From Pseudomonadota bacterium (GTDB taxonomy: Bacteria > Pseudomonadota > Gammaproteobacteria > JAKAQQ01): 64,000 nucleotides of DNA. Below the pieces are notes generated by a model that was given only the letters and a program-made list of their open reading frames with translations, was not told the origin of the DNA and did not search any database. The DNA lies in the NCBI GenBank assembly GCA_021798115.1, contig JAJZYM010000003.1, positions 1 through 64,000 of the forward strand, given 5' to 3'. This document shows, piece after piece, positions 49,896 to 59,295 of this stretch (position 1 is the first letter of the stretch; the number at the start of each line of letters is the position of its first letter). The translations under genes and the position numbers were made by a program.

Positions 49896-50347
49896 GACCC
49901 GCCGCCTCCGTGGGCGTCGAGGGTCCAGTTGCCGATCACGTGATGGTGGCCGGGGGGGCCGTTGGTCCAGACGTTGAACGAGAGACCCCCGTGGATTCCG
50001 GGATGGATGTATTTGTAGGGGTGGCCCCAAGGATCGATCGGCAGGTGATTGAGATAACGGTGCCAGTGATGGGGGATCGGCGGAACATCGGGTTTGCGGA
50101 CGAGAGCCTCGAGTCCCTGATTCGTCGACGGGTAGCGGTAGTTGTCGAGTTTGTACATCTCGAGGGCGGCGTCGATGGAGCGGATGTCCGCTTCCGCCTT
50201 CGTGATGCGGGCCTCTTCCGGTTTGTTGATGACGTTCGGCACGATGATTGAGGCGAGGATGGCCAGGATGACGACAACGACCATCACCTCGATGAGGGTA
50301 AAGCCCCGCGATCGGGGCGGGCGAAGAAGCGAACGGGACCGGGTCAT
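49892..50347 (-). CDS. gspG: type II secretion major pseudopilin G
   Basis: RSRGFTLIEVMVVVVILAILASIIVPNVINKPEEARITKAEADIRSIDAALEMYKLDNYRYPST. Confidence 0.95.
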   Translation of the reverse strand: MTRSRSLLRPPRSRGFTLIEVMVVVVILAILASIIVPNVINKPEEARITKAEADIRSIDAALEMYKLDNYRYPSTNQGLEALVRKPDVPPIPHHWHRYLNHLPIDPWGHPYKYIHPGIHGGLSFNVWTNGPPGHHHVIGNWTLDAHGGGGS

Positions 50348-50569
50348 GGGTTCTCCGGGCGAAAGACTCTGGGTCGTGGAGCGTCGATCCGCGGGGCGGG
50401 GTGAGATTCGCTGCGGATAGGGGCTCACCTCGGCTAAGCTTACACCACACTCCGGGGCGGGGCAGAAGCTTGGCATCGCCTCAAATCTTGGACCGCCCGG
50501 CGTCCTCCGGGTTCGCCGGGCCGCCCGGGGGAGGGGTCGTGAGAGTTGTCCGTGACGTGGAGTTCTTCG

Positions 50570-51274
50570 ATGAATGACGAGACCGCAGGAGCGCCGCAAG
50601 CGCACCGCTGGCATGCGTTCGGCTGGTTTCCGCAGGGCGGGGGGAATATCCTTCAGAGGCTTTGGCAGGCCAATCCGTTCTGGCTGATCCCGCTGATCGC
50701 CCTGGCGATTCAGATCGCGGGTCCGCGGCTCTGGATGCAGCTGCGTTACGACCGTCTCGCCATCAGCGCCGGACAGTGGTGGAGAATCGTGACCGGCAAT
50801 TTCGTCCACGCCGGATGGGTTCACCTGGGGCTTGATTTCTCGGGGTATTTCCTCCTTTGGTATCTCTTCGCCCGCACCCTCGGCGGCCGACGCTGGTGGT
50901 GGGCGACCCTCTGGGGGAGCCTTGCCGTCGGCGGGGGGCTCTATCTTTTTAGCCCCGCCGTGCGCTGGTACGTGGGGATCTCGGGTGTGCTTCATACCTA
51001 CTGGGGTGCGGGGGCCCTTCTCGCAGTCGAGCGCCGCGAGTTCCTCGGCCGTTGGCTTCTCGCGTTTCTCATCCTGAACGTGGCCTACGAGGTCATCTGG
51101 GGGCCCTTGCCGACATCGGCCGCCATTCTCAAGACCCCGATCCTGACCGTCGCGCACCTTTACGGAACCATCGCCGGTCTTGTCCTGGGTGCGGTCTGGA
51201 TCGTGATCGACCGGCGGCGATCCCGCACGGCGGCGGCGCGGCGCACGGACGGTGGGGAGCCCGCTAATCTATAG
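50570..51274 (+). CDS. rhombosortase (rhomboid-family intramembrane serine protease for GlyGly-CTERM proteins)
   Basis: WWRIVTGNFVHAGWVHLGLDFSGY, catalytic Ser motif GISGVLH, catalytic His in AHLYGTIAGLV; multi-TM. Confidence 0.85.
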   Translation: MNDETAGAPQAHRWHAFGWFPQGGGNILQRLWQANPFWLIPLIALAIQIAGPRLWMQLRYDRLAISAGQWWRIVTGNFVHAGWVHLGLDFSGYFLLWYLFARTLGGRRWWWATLWGSLAVGGGLYLFSPAVRWYVGISGVLHTYWGAGALLAVERREFLGRWLLAFLILNVAYEVIWGPLPTSAAILKTPILTVAHLYGTIAGLVLGAVWIVIDRRRSRTAAARRTDGGEPANL

Positions 51275-51376
51275 CGGTGGTCCAAGCCCGATTCCCGCGT
51301 CCCGGCGGGACGGGCGCAGCGTTGATCAACCTCCGGAGTCGGGCGCAGGCGGGCGGATGACAAACAAGGCAACCCC

Positions 51377-52330
51377 ATGAACATGGCCATGGTTTTCCCC
51401 GGTCAGGGCTCGCAGAGCGCGGGCATGCTTGCCGATCTCGTGGACGAGCCGGTCGTCCGTTCGGTTTTCTCCCTCGTCTCGGACGTCCTGGGCGAGGATC
51501 TCCTCACGCTCCTCCGCTCGGGTTCGGACGCCGATCTTGGGCGCACGACGGTGACGCAGCCGCTCATGCTGGCCGCCGATGTGGCCCTCTACCGGCTGTG
51601 GCTCGAAGGCGGCGGTGAAAAGCCGGTGGCCCTTGCGGGTCACAGCCTCGGCGAATACGCAGCCCTGGTTGCCGCCGGGGTCTTCTCGCTCGCGGACGCC
51701 GCTCGTCTGGTTGCCCGCCGCGCCCGCCTCATGCAGTACGCGGTTCCCGAAGGTCGGGGGGCGATGGCCGCGGTCCTCGGCCTCGACGAGGGCCGCGTCG
51801 TGGATGTTTGCCAACGCCTCGCCGGTCCCGGCCGGGTCCTGGAAGCCGTCAATTTCAACGCCCCCGCGCAGGTGGTCGTGGCCGGAGACGCCGAGGCCGT
51901 GCGCGAGGCGGAAGCGCATTTTCGCGAGGCGGGGGCGAAGAAGGTTATCCTCCTGCCGGTCAGTGTGCCCGCCCACTCGAGCCTGATGGCGTCGGCCGCC
52001 CAGCGCTACCGGGTGGATCTGATCGCACAAGAGTGGATGCCGACGCGCATTCCCGTTGTGCACAACGTCGACGCCCGCGTCCACCCCGACGCGTTTGATT
52101 ACCCCGAGCTTCTCACCCGCCAGTTGGCGAGTCCGGTGCGCTGGACCGAGAGCGTTCGTCGTCTGGCGGACGACTTTGGCGTGGATGTGGTGCTCGAGTG
52201 TGGTCCCGGCAAGGTTCTCGCCGGGCTCGTGCGGCGGATTCTTCCCGAGACGCCCGTCTTCACGCTCGGAGAGGCGTCGGGTCGCGAAGCCGCTCGGGCC
52301 CATCTGAGCGGCCGGGGAGGACGTTCATGA
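51377..52330 (+). CDS. fabD: malonyl-CoA--ACP transacylase
   Basis: MVFPGQGSQSAGM, GHSLGEYAAL. Confidence 0.95.
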   Translation: MNMAMVFPGQGSQSAGMLADLVDEPVVRSVFSLVSDVLGEDLLTLLRSGSDADLGRTTVTQPLMLAADVALYRLWLEGGGEKPVALAGHSLGEYAALVAAGVFSLADAARLVARRARLMQYAVPEGRGAMAAVLGLDEGRVVDVCQRLAGPGRVLEAVNFNAPAQVVVAGDAEAVREAEAHFREAGAKKVILLPVSVPAHSSLMASAAQRYRVDLIAQEWMPTRIPVVHNVDARVHPDAFDYPELLTRQLASPVRWTESVRRLADDFGVDVVLECGPGKVLAGLVRRILPETPVFTLGEASGREAARAHLSGRGGRS

Positions 52331-53070
52331 GCGACCCGCAGAGGCTGGCCTTGGTGACGGGGGCGTCGCGCGGTATCGGCGCCGCCGTGGCATCACGTCT
52401 CGCCCGCGCGGGAGCGCGGGTCGTGGGGACCGCCACCACGAGCGCGGGGGCCGAATCGATCAACGCACTCGCCGGGGCGCAGGGTCTCGCCCTCGAGGGG
52501 CAGGTTCTCGACGTCCGCGACGCCGAAGCCGTGGATCGCCTCTGTGCGGCGATCGAGGACCGCTACGGAGCCGTCGGGATTCTCGTGAACAACGCCGCCA
52601 TCACCCGCGACGGGCTCCTTCTGCGCATGGATCCGGACGACTGGGACGAGGTGCTCGAGACTGATCTCACGGGGGTTTACCGCTTGACGCGTCGCTGCCT
52701 GCGCGGGATGGTGCGCGCGCGCTGGGGCCGCATCATCACGCTCACCTCGGTCGTCGCGTTTTCCGGCAACCCCGGCCAGGCCAATTACGCGGCCGCCAAG
52801 GCCGGTCTGGTCGGCTTCACGCGCGCGCTCGCCCTCGAGGTCGGCTCGCGGCAGATCACCGTCAACGCCGTGGCGCCCGGGTTCATCGAGACCGACATGA
52901 CGCGCAGCCTCGACGAGCGCCAGCGCGAGGCTCTTTTGGGACGGGTGCCGCTCGGCCGCTTCGGGCGGGCAGAGGAAGTGGCGGCTCTCGTGGCGTATCT
53001 CGCCGGTGACGAGTCCGGATACGTGACCGCTCAGACCTTCCACATCAACGGGGGGATGTTCCCTTCCTGA
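52327..53070 (+). CDS. fabG: 3-oxoacyl-ACP reductase
   Basis: [47 protein letters not shown]. Confidence 0.95.
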   Translation: MSDPQRLALVTGASRGIGAAVASRLARAGARVVGTATTSAGAESINALAGAQGLALEGQVLDVRDAEAVDRLCAAIEDRYGAVGILVNNAAITRDGLLLRMDPDDWDEVLETDLTGVYRLTRRCLRGMVRARWGRIITLTSVVAFSGNPGQANYAAAKAGLVGFTRALALEVGSRQITVNAVAPGFIETDMTRSLDERQREALLGRVPLGRFGRAEEVAALVAYLAGDESGYVTAQTFHINGGMFPS

Positions 53071-53209
53071 ATGGGACCGGAGCGTTCGGGGAACGCGATC
53101 CGGCGGGGAACGGAGGCGATGTGCGCCGAGCGGTCCGAAACGGTTCTTGTTGCCGGTACGCCACGTTTGGTGTGGGAGTTTCCCGCGTCCCTCTCGCCCC
53201 TGCGTCTTT

Positions 53210-53218
53210 GGCTACAAT
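53210..53218 (+). promoter_or_regulatory. GGCTACAAT -10-like element upstream of acpP
   Basis: TACAAT 53213-53218, about 60 nt before acpP ATG. Confidence 0.45.
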
Positions 53219-53278
53219 AGGCGCCCGTGGCCCGGCTCGGGGCCACGACAATCCACCTATCGAGAGGACAGATCCCTC

Positions 53279-53527
53279 ATGAGCAACGCAGACATCGACA
53301 AGCGCGTCAAGAAAATCATCGCCGAACAGCTGGGCGTGAAGGAGGAACAGATCACCCCCCAGGCCTCGTTCGTTGACGATCTTGGGGCGGATTCCCTGGA
53401 CATCGTCGAACTGGTGATGGCTCTCGAAGAAGAGTTCGAGTGCGAGATCCCCGACGAGGAGGCCGAAAAGATCACCACGGTCAAACAGGCGATCGACTAC
53501 ATTGAGAGCCACGCGAAGAAAGAATGA
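53279..53527 (+). CDS. acpP: acyl carrier protein
   Basis: [30 protein letters not shown]. Confidence 0.97.
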   Translation: MSNADIDKRVKKIIAEQLGVKEEQITPQASFVDDLGADSLDIVELVMALEEEFECEIPDEEAEKITTVKQAIDYIESHAKKE

Positions 53528-53626
53528 AGGCGGGGAGCACGACCTCCACCCGACCGTGAGCCAATCTCGGGAAACCACGACACTGCGCGATCGTCCGCGC
53601 CGGTCTCCACACGGGGGGTCGGCGCG

Positions 53627-54871
53627 GTGAGTGATCGCCCTCGCGTGGTCGTGACCGGCCTCGGCGTGGTTTCGCCGGTCGGGTGCAGCGTCGAAGAGGC
53701 CTGGCGCAACACGGTCGAAGGACGGAGCGGGATCACACCCATCCGTCACTTTGACGCCACGAATTACCCGACGCGCATCGCCGGTACCGTCCAGGGATTC
53801 GACCCTGGTGATCTCCTGCCCGAACGCGAACGCCGGAGGATGGACCCCTTCATCCAGTACGGTGTGGTGGCCGGAACACAGGCCTACCGGGACGCAGGCT
53901 TCGAGGACGGGGCGCTCGGTGAACGGGGGGCGGTCATCGTGGGGTCCGGGATCGGCGGGATCGGTACGATCGAGAAAAACCGCGACCTTCTCGTCGCCCA
54001 CCAGGGCCCGAAGAAGATTTCTCCGTTCTTCATTCCCGGCTCGATCATTAACATGATCGCCGGCCATCTGTCGATCACGCATGGTCTTTACGGCGCCAAT
54101 CTCGGCGTCGTCACCGCGTGCACCACCGGAACCCATGCCCTGGGCCTCGGCTACTGGGCGATTCAGCGCGGCGAGGCTGATGTCGTGCTGGCCGGCGGGG
54201 CGGAAATGGGCGCCAGCGAACTTGGGCTCGCGGGTTTCTGTGCCGCCCGTGCGCTTTCGACACGCAACGACGAGCCGACCCGCGCCAGCCGTCCCTGGGA
54301 CCGTGACCGCGACGGTTTCGTTCTGGCCGACGGGGCGGCGGTCCTCGTCCTCGAGGGCCTCGAGCACGCGCGGCGGCGCGGTGCCCGCATCTACGCTGAG
54401 CTCATCGGCTTTGGCATGAGCGCCGACGCCCACCATATCACCGCTCCCCCCGAGGACGGGGACGGTGCGCGGCGCTGCATGCTGCGCGCTCTCGCCGACG
54501 CCGGCCTGCCCCCCGAGCGGGTCGATTACATCAACGCCCACGGAACGTCAACCCCTCTTGGCGATCGGGCCGAAACCGTGGCCATCAAGAGAGCGTTCGG
54601 CGACCACGTCCGCCGTCTGGCCGTGAGTTCGACGAAATCCGTCACGGGCCACATGCTCGGGGCCGCCGGTGCGATCGAGGCCGTCTTCAGCGTTCTGGCC
54701 CTCCGTGATCAAGTCATTCCGCCGACCATCAATCTCGACGAGCCCGATCCGGACTGCGATCTCGATTACGTCCCGAAGACGGCCCGGTCCCAGAATCTCG
54801 AGATCGTGCTCTCGAATTCCTTCGGCTTTGGGGGGACCAACGGGACCTTGGTCTTCCGTCGCTACCGTTGA
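53627..54871 (+). CDS. fabF: beta-ketoacyl-ACP synthase II
   Basis: VVTGLGVVSPVG, VTACTTGTHALG, NAHGTSTPLGD, KSVTGHMLGAAGA. Confidence 0.95.
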   Translation: MSDRPRVVVTGLGVVSPVGCSVEEAWRNTVEGRSGITPIRHFDATNYPTRIAGTVQGFDPGDLLPERERRRMDPFIQYGVVAGTQAYRDAGFEDGALGERGAVIVGSGIGGIGTIEKNRDLLVAHQGPKKISPFFIPGSIINMIAGHLSITHGLYGANLGVVTACTTGTHALGLGYWAIQRGEADVVLAGGAEMGASELGLAGFCAARALSTRNDEPTRASRPWDRDRDGFVLADGAAVLVLEGLEHARRRGARIYAELIGFGMSADAHHITAPPEDGDGARRCMLRALADAGLPPERVDYINAHGTSTPLGDRAETVAIKRAFGDHVRRLAVSSTKSVTGHMLGAAGAIEAVFSVLALRDQVIPPTINLDEPDPDCDLDYVPKTARSQNLEIVLSNSFGFGGTNGTLVFRRYR

Positions 54872-55962
54872 ATCCCCGACAACGACGACGCGCGCGCCCC
54901 CCCTCCGGTGCGCGGCCAGCCGGCCCTGTGCGGACCCGGTGGACGAGACGCTCTCTTCTCCTTGCCCTCGTCGCCCTCGTCGTGGGTCTCGCGGCCGTCG
55001 GGACCGTCCTCGTCCTGTCGTTTCGTCCCCTTCCGATCCGCCGTCCCGTCGTCGTCCTCGTGCGCTCCGGCGAACCCTTCGATCTTCTGGCCCGCCGCCT
55101 CGAAGCGCGGGGGATCGTCCGTTCTTGGCGGCTCCTCGACTTCGTCGCGCGTCTCGGTGGAACCGCCAAGCGTGTGCGCGAGGGACAGTACCGTTTGCGC
55201 CCCGGCATGAACGATTGGGCGTTGCTCGCGCGGCTCACGAGCACGCATGTCGTCCTGCATCGCTTCACCATCGTCCCCGGGGAGAGCTACCGCACTCTGG
55301 CGCGGGCGCTCGCCTCCGATCCCAACCTGAGCGGCCGGGCGATTCTCCAGCACCCGCACCGTCTCGTGCGTCTTCTGGGCAGCCGTGCACCCTCACCGGA
55401 AGGCCTCTTTCTTCCCGAGACCTATGATTTTCCGTACCGCACGAGTGTCATCTCGCTGCTCGAGCGCGCCCACCGGCGCATGCACACGCTTCTCGAGAAG
55501 CTCTGGCGCGGCCGCAACGGAGGCCTTCCGCTCGCGACCCCGTACCAGGCCTTGATCCTGGCCTCGATCGTCGAGAAGGAATCCTCCTACCGGCCGGAAC
55601 GGCCGCGGATCGCCGAAGTGTTCCTCCGGCGGCTGCGGCTCGGCATGCCGCTCGAGAGCGACCCGACGGTGATTTACGCCCTGGGCGCCCGCTACCACTA
55701 CCCTCTCACGGCTTCCGAGCTGTCCGATCCGAGCCCGTGGAATACCTACCTTCACCGCGGCCTGCCCCCCACCCCGATCTCGGATCCGAGCCCAAACGCC
55801 CTCGAGGCGGTTCTCCATCCGGCTCCGGGGCGGGATCTCTACTTCGTCGCGACCGGCGACGGACGGCACGTCTTTGCCAAGACTCTGGCCGGCCAGGACC
55901 GTAACATTCGACGCTACGAGCCGGCCGCGGTGGCTCCGCCCGGGGGGGGGGAAGTCCGATGA
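54868..55962 (+). CDS. mltG: endolytic murein transglycosylase MltG (YceG)
   Basis: LASIVEKESSYRPERPRIAEVFLRRLRLGMPLESDPTVIYALG; TTG start. Confidence 0.92.
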   Translation: MNPRQRRRARPPSGARPAGPVRTRWTRRSLLLALVALVVGLAAVGTVLVLSFRPLPIRRPVVVLVRSGEPFDLLARRLEARGIVRSWRLLDFVARLGGTAKRVREGQYRLRPGMNDWALLARLTSTHVVLHRFTIVPGESYRTLARALASDPNLSGRAILQHPHRLVRLLGSRAPSPEGLFLPETYDFPYRTSVISLLERAHRRMHTLLEKLWRGRNGGLPLATPYQALILASIVEKESSYRPERPRIAEVFLRRLRLGMPLESDPTVIYALGARYHYPLTASELSDPSPWNTYLHRGLPPTPISDPSPNALEAVLHPAPGRDLYFVATGDGRHVFAKTLAGQDRNIRRYEPAAVAPPGGGEVR

Positions 55963-56618
55963 ACGGCTGCTTGATCACTCTCGAGGGCGGGGAGGGGACG
56001 GGCAAATCCTCGCATCTCGAGACGGTGCGCCGTCTCGTCCTGGCCACGGGACACGACGTCATCGTCACCCACGAACCGGGAGGCACGACCGTCGCCGAAC
56101 AGCTGCGTCGCATCATTCTCGAGCCGGGGAGCGAGCCGATCCTCCCGCTCAGTGAAGTTCTCCTCGTTTTTGCCGCCCGCCAGCAACATCTTCAGCACAC
56201 GCTCCGGCCCGCCCTCGAGGCGGGTCTTTGGGTGCTCTGCGACCGCTTCATCGATTCGACCTACGCCTACCAGGGCGGGGGGCGCGGCCTCTCACGGACG
56301 ATCATCGAGACCCTCGAGGGCTGGACGCTCGACGGCTTGCGTCCGGATCTCACGGTCCTCTTCGACGCGCCGGTCGAGGTGGCGCTTCGCCGCGTTGAGC
56401 ACCGGGGAGGGATTCTCGACCGCATCGAGCGGGAGGACGTGGCCTGGCACGAACGCGTGCGCCGGACGTTCCTCCAGCGGGCCCAGGCCGAACCCGAGCG
56501 CTTCCTCGTGATCGACGCGGCGGTCGACAACGACGCGCTCGAAGCCTCTCTCGAGGCGCTTCTTCCCCCCCGGCTCGCCGCTCTCGTGCGCGAAGAGAGC
56601 GGTCGCCCCTCACCGTGA
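55959..56618 (+). CDS. tmk: thymidylate kinase
   Basis: LEGGEGTGKSSH, DRFIDSTYAYQGGGRG. Confidence 0.95.
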   Translation: MNGCLITLEGGEGTGKSSHLETVRRLVLATGHDVIVTHEPGGTTVAEQLRRIILEPGSEPILPLSEVLLVFAARQQHLQHTLRPALEAGLWVLCDRFIDSTYAYQGGGRGLSRTIIETLEGWTLDGLRPDLTVLFDAPVEVALRRVEHRGGILDRIEREDVAWHERVRRTFLQRAQAEPERFLVIDAAVDNDALEASLEALLPPRLAALVREESGRPSP

Positions 56619-57643
56619 ACGAAGAGCCCGCCCCGCCCTGGTGGGCGGAGACCTGGGAACGGCTCGAGACGCGCTGGATCCGCGCCCGCAGGACCGGAAC
56701 CGTTCTCGTGGAGGCCTCGGAGGGACTCGGCGGTGACGAGCTCACACGTCGGTTGTGCGTGGCGCTTCTCTGCCTCGATGGAGCACCGGAATCGCCGTGC
56801 GGATGCTGCCACGCCTGCCACCTCGCGGGGGCGGGGACGCATCCCGATCTCCACGGTCCCACCGAGGCGGGAGAGCGCTACGGAATCGACGAGCTCCGCG
56901 CATGGCTGGCGGATCTGGCCTGCCGCCCCGTGGTCTCATCGAGGACGGTTCTCTGGCTGCCCGCTCCGGACCGCCTGGGTCTCGCGGCGGCAAGCGCACT
57001 CCTCAAAACGCTCGAGGAACCGCCCGAAGACGCTGTCGTCGTTCTGAGCGCGCGTAACGCCCGCACCCTTCCGCCGACGATCGTGAGCCGTGCCGAGCGG
57101 CACCGTCTCCCGTACCCCGAGCGCGCTTCGGCGCTCGCTTGGCTCGAGCGGGCGCGCCCCTCCGATGAGGCGCACGAAGTCTGGCTGAATCTGGCCGAGG
57201 GGGCGCCGTTTCTGGCTCTCCGCTACGGCGCGCTCGTCGGCACGCGGCTCGAACTCCTGGCCGCCACCGTGGCCCGGTTTTTCGGTCCTCCCGCGGAGGC
57301 TCTGCGCGCGGCGCAGGCGCTTCAGACCGGCGCCTGGTCGGCGGGGGGCAAAGAGTCGCCGACGTTTCCGGGATCCGAGGCGGCGCGCGTCGTTGCCCGC
57401 TGGGTCCGTTCCGCCCTCGCCGCGCGTCACGGAGTGGAGTCCCTCGCGGTGCCGGCGCCGCTCGCCGCCCCGCTGCAAGCGTTGCCGACCCGCCGTCTGG
57501 TCGATCTCCACGATCGGGCGAGACTTCTCGCGCGTCTTTCGGGCACAGGCGCCAACGAGCTCCTCGCCTGGGAGGCCCTGGCGCTGTCGTGCGCGGGCGC
57601 GCCTCGCTCGACGCCGGCGGGGAATCGCTTCCGCGCCGCTTGA
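56615..57643 (+). CDS. holB: DNA polymerase III delta' subunit
   Basis: CGCCHACHLAGAGTHPDLHGP, LLKTLEEPPEDAVVVL; position after tmk. Confidence 0.9.
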   Translation: MNEEPAPPWWAETWERLETRWIRARRTGTVLVEASEGLGGDELTRRLCVALLCLDGAPESPCGCCHACHLAGAGTHPDLHGPTEAGERYGIDELRAWLADLACRPVVSSRTVLWLPAPDRLGLAAASALLKTLEEPPEDAVVVLSARNARTLPPTIVSRAERHRLPYPERASALAWLERARPSDEAHEVWLNLAEGAPFLALRYGALVGTRLELLAATVARFFGPPAEALRAAQALQTGAWSAGGKESPTFPGSEAARVVARWVRSALAARHGVESLAVPAPLAAPLQALPTRRLVDLHDRARLLARLSGTGANELLAWEALALSCAGAPRSTPAGNRFRAA

Positions 57644-57759
57644 TCGTGGCGGGCGGCGGAACGCTTCCGAGCCGCCCGGTTCCGGGAGGATGACGGTATC
57701 GCCGTTCCGCGCTAGAATCACTCTAGAACACCCCCGCTCCGGGGGCGAGCCCCGGGAGA

Positions 57760-58134
57760 TTGCCCAAAGTGTCCGCGGCGCCCCGCATCATCCCGTTCGC
57801 TCCTGCGAGCGTCATGCCGGATCTTTATCAGTCCTATATGCCTTTCGTGCAGGGGGGAGGCATCTTTGTCCCGACCGACGAGTCGTTTGTCCTCGGAGAG
57901 AAGTGCCTTCTGATTCTCAAGATTCCCGATCGCGACGAAATCTCGATCGTGAGTCAGGTTGTCTGGGTGACGATTCCGGGCAAGGCGCAGGCGCGCGGCA
58001 GCCTCCGCGGGAGCCGCTGGCCCCGCGGTGTCGGCCTGCGTTTCACCGGCAAGGAAGGGCTTCAGGCCAAGGTCATGATCGACAAGACGCTCGGGCGCCA
58101 TCTCGCCGCGAGCACACCGACGTTCACCTTCTAG
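57760..58134 (+). CDS. PilZ domain protein
   Basis: GGGIFVPTDESFVLGEKCLLILKIPD...RGVGLRFTG; location after holB. Confidence 0.85.
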   Translation: MPKVSAAPRIIPFAPASVMPDLYQSYMPFVQGGGIFVPTDESFVLGEKCLLILKIPDRDEISIVSQVVWVTIPGKAQARGSLRGSRWPRGVGLRFTGKEGLQAKVMIDKTLGRHLAASTPTFTF

Positions 58135-58269
58135 CATCTTTCCGAACGACCCGTCGGACGGAGCCGTCGAACGGGGATCCCGGCACGGAAGAGGCTGGAC
58201 TCTCACGGTATCATAGAGCTGTTTGCGGGCTTGCCCGCCCCCTGTGTGTGTTCCTGCGGAGACCCGACC

Positions 58270-59295
58270 GTGACCCCGGCGACCGACCTCAATCAACTGG
58301 CCCTCCAGCTCACACGTCCGGGACACGGGATCCTGGCGGCCGACGAGAGCACCGGAACCATCGAAAAACGTTTTTCCTCCTGCGGCATTTCCTGCACGGA
58401 GGAAACGCGTCGCGACTACCGCACGCTGCTTTTCACCGCCCCCCGCTTCGCCGACGTCATCGCCGGGGTCATCCTCTACGAAGAGACCCTGTTTCAGAAA
58501 ACCGCCGAAGGAGAGCCCCTGGTCCGTCTGCTCGAACGCGCGGGCGTCGTCCCCGGCATCAAAGTCGACAAGGGCGCCAAGCCTTTGGCCGGCCATCCCG
58601 GCGAGACGGTGACCGAAGGTCTCGACGGCCTGCGCGAGCGTCTGGCGCGCTACCGTGAGGCGGGTGCGCGTTTCACCAAGTGGCGGGCGGTCGTCGCCAT
58701 CGGTCCGGGCCTCCCGACCTCCGGGGCCGTCGAGGCGAACGCCGAGGCTTTGGCTCGCTACGCGGCCCTCGCCCAGGAACAAGGGTTCGTGCCGATCGTG
58801 GAACCCGAGGTCCTCATGGATGGCGATCATGATATCGAGCGCTGCGCCGCGGTGAGCGAGACCACACTTCGGGCCGTCTTTGCGGCGCTCGCCCGTCACC
58901 GTGTCCGGTTCGAGGCGATGATTCTCAAGCCCAACATGGTCGTCGACGGCACGAAGCAGCCTCGTCGTTCGCCACCGGAGACCGTGGCCGCGCACACGCT
59001 GGCCGTGCTCCGGAGGACCGTCCCGGCGGCCGTTCCGGCGGTTGCGTTTCTCTCGGGCGGACAGAGCCCGGAGGAGGCCACGCGCCATCTCGACGCGATG
59101 AACCGCCGGGGGCCGCATCCGTGGCGTCTCACCTTCTCGTTCGCCCGGGCGCTCCAGGATGACGCGATGCGGGCCTGGGCGGGACGTGCCGAGAACGTCG
59201 CCCGCGCCCAGGACGCTTTCGCCCGTCGTGCGGCGGGCAATGCCCTGGCGACCCTGGGTCGTTACGAAACCCCGGGTACGGTTTCGGCGGCGTGA
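58270..59295 (+). CDS. class I fructose-bisphosphate aldolase
   Basis: GILAADESTGTIEKRF, FTKWRAVVAIG, MILKPNMVV, FLSGGQSPEEA; GTG start. Confidence 0.93.
   Translation: MTPATDLNQLALQLTRPGHGILAADESTGTIEKRFSSCGISCTEETRRDYRTLLFTAPRFADVIAGVILYEETLFQKTAEGEPLVRLLERAGVVPGIKVDKGAKPLAGHPGETVTEGLDGLRERLARYREAGARFTKWRAVVAIGPGLPTSGAVEANAEALARYAALAQEQGFVPIVEPEVLMDGDHDIERCAAVSETTLRAVFAALARHRVRFEAMILKPNMVVDGTKQPRRSPPETVAAHTLAVLRRTVPAAVPAVAFLSGGQSPEEATRHLDAMNRRGPHPWRLTFSFARALQDDAMRAWAGRAENVARAQDAFARRAAGNALATLGRYETPGTVSAA

Noticed and set aside
51261-51277. CCGCTA-ATCTA-TAGCGG hairpin at the rhombosortase stop codon
   Set aside because: Only 6-bp arms and no T-tract; too weak to call a terminator.
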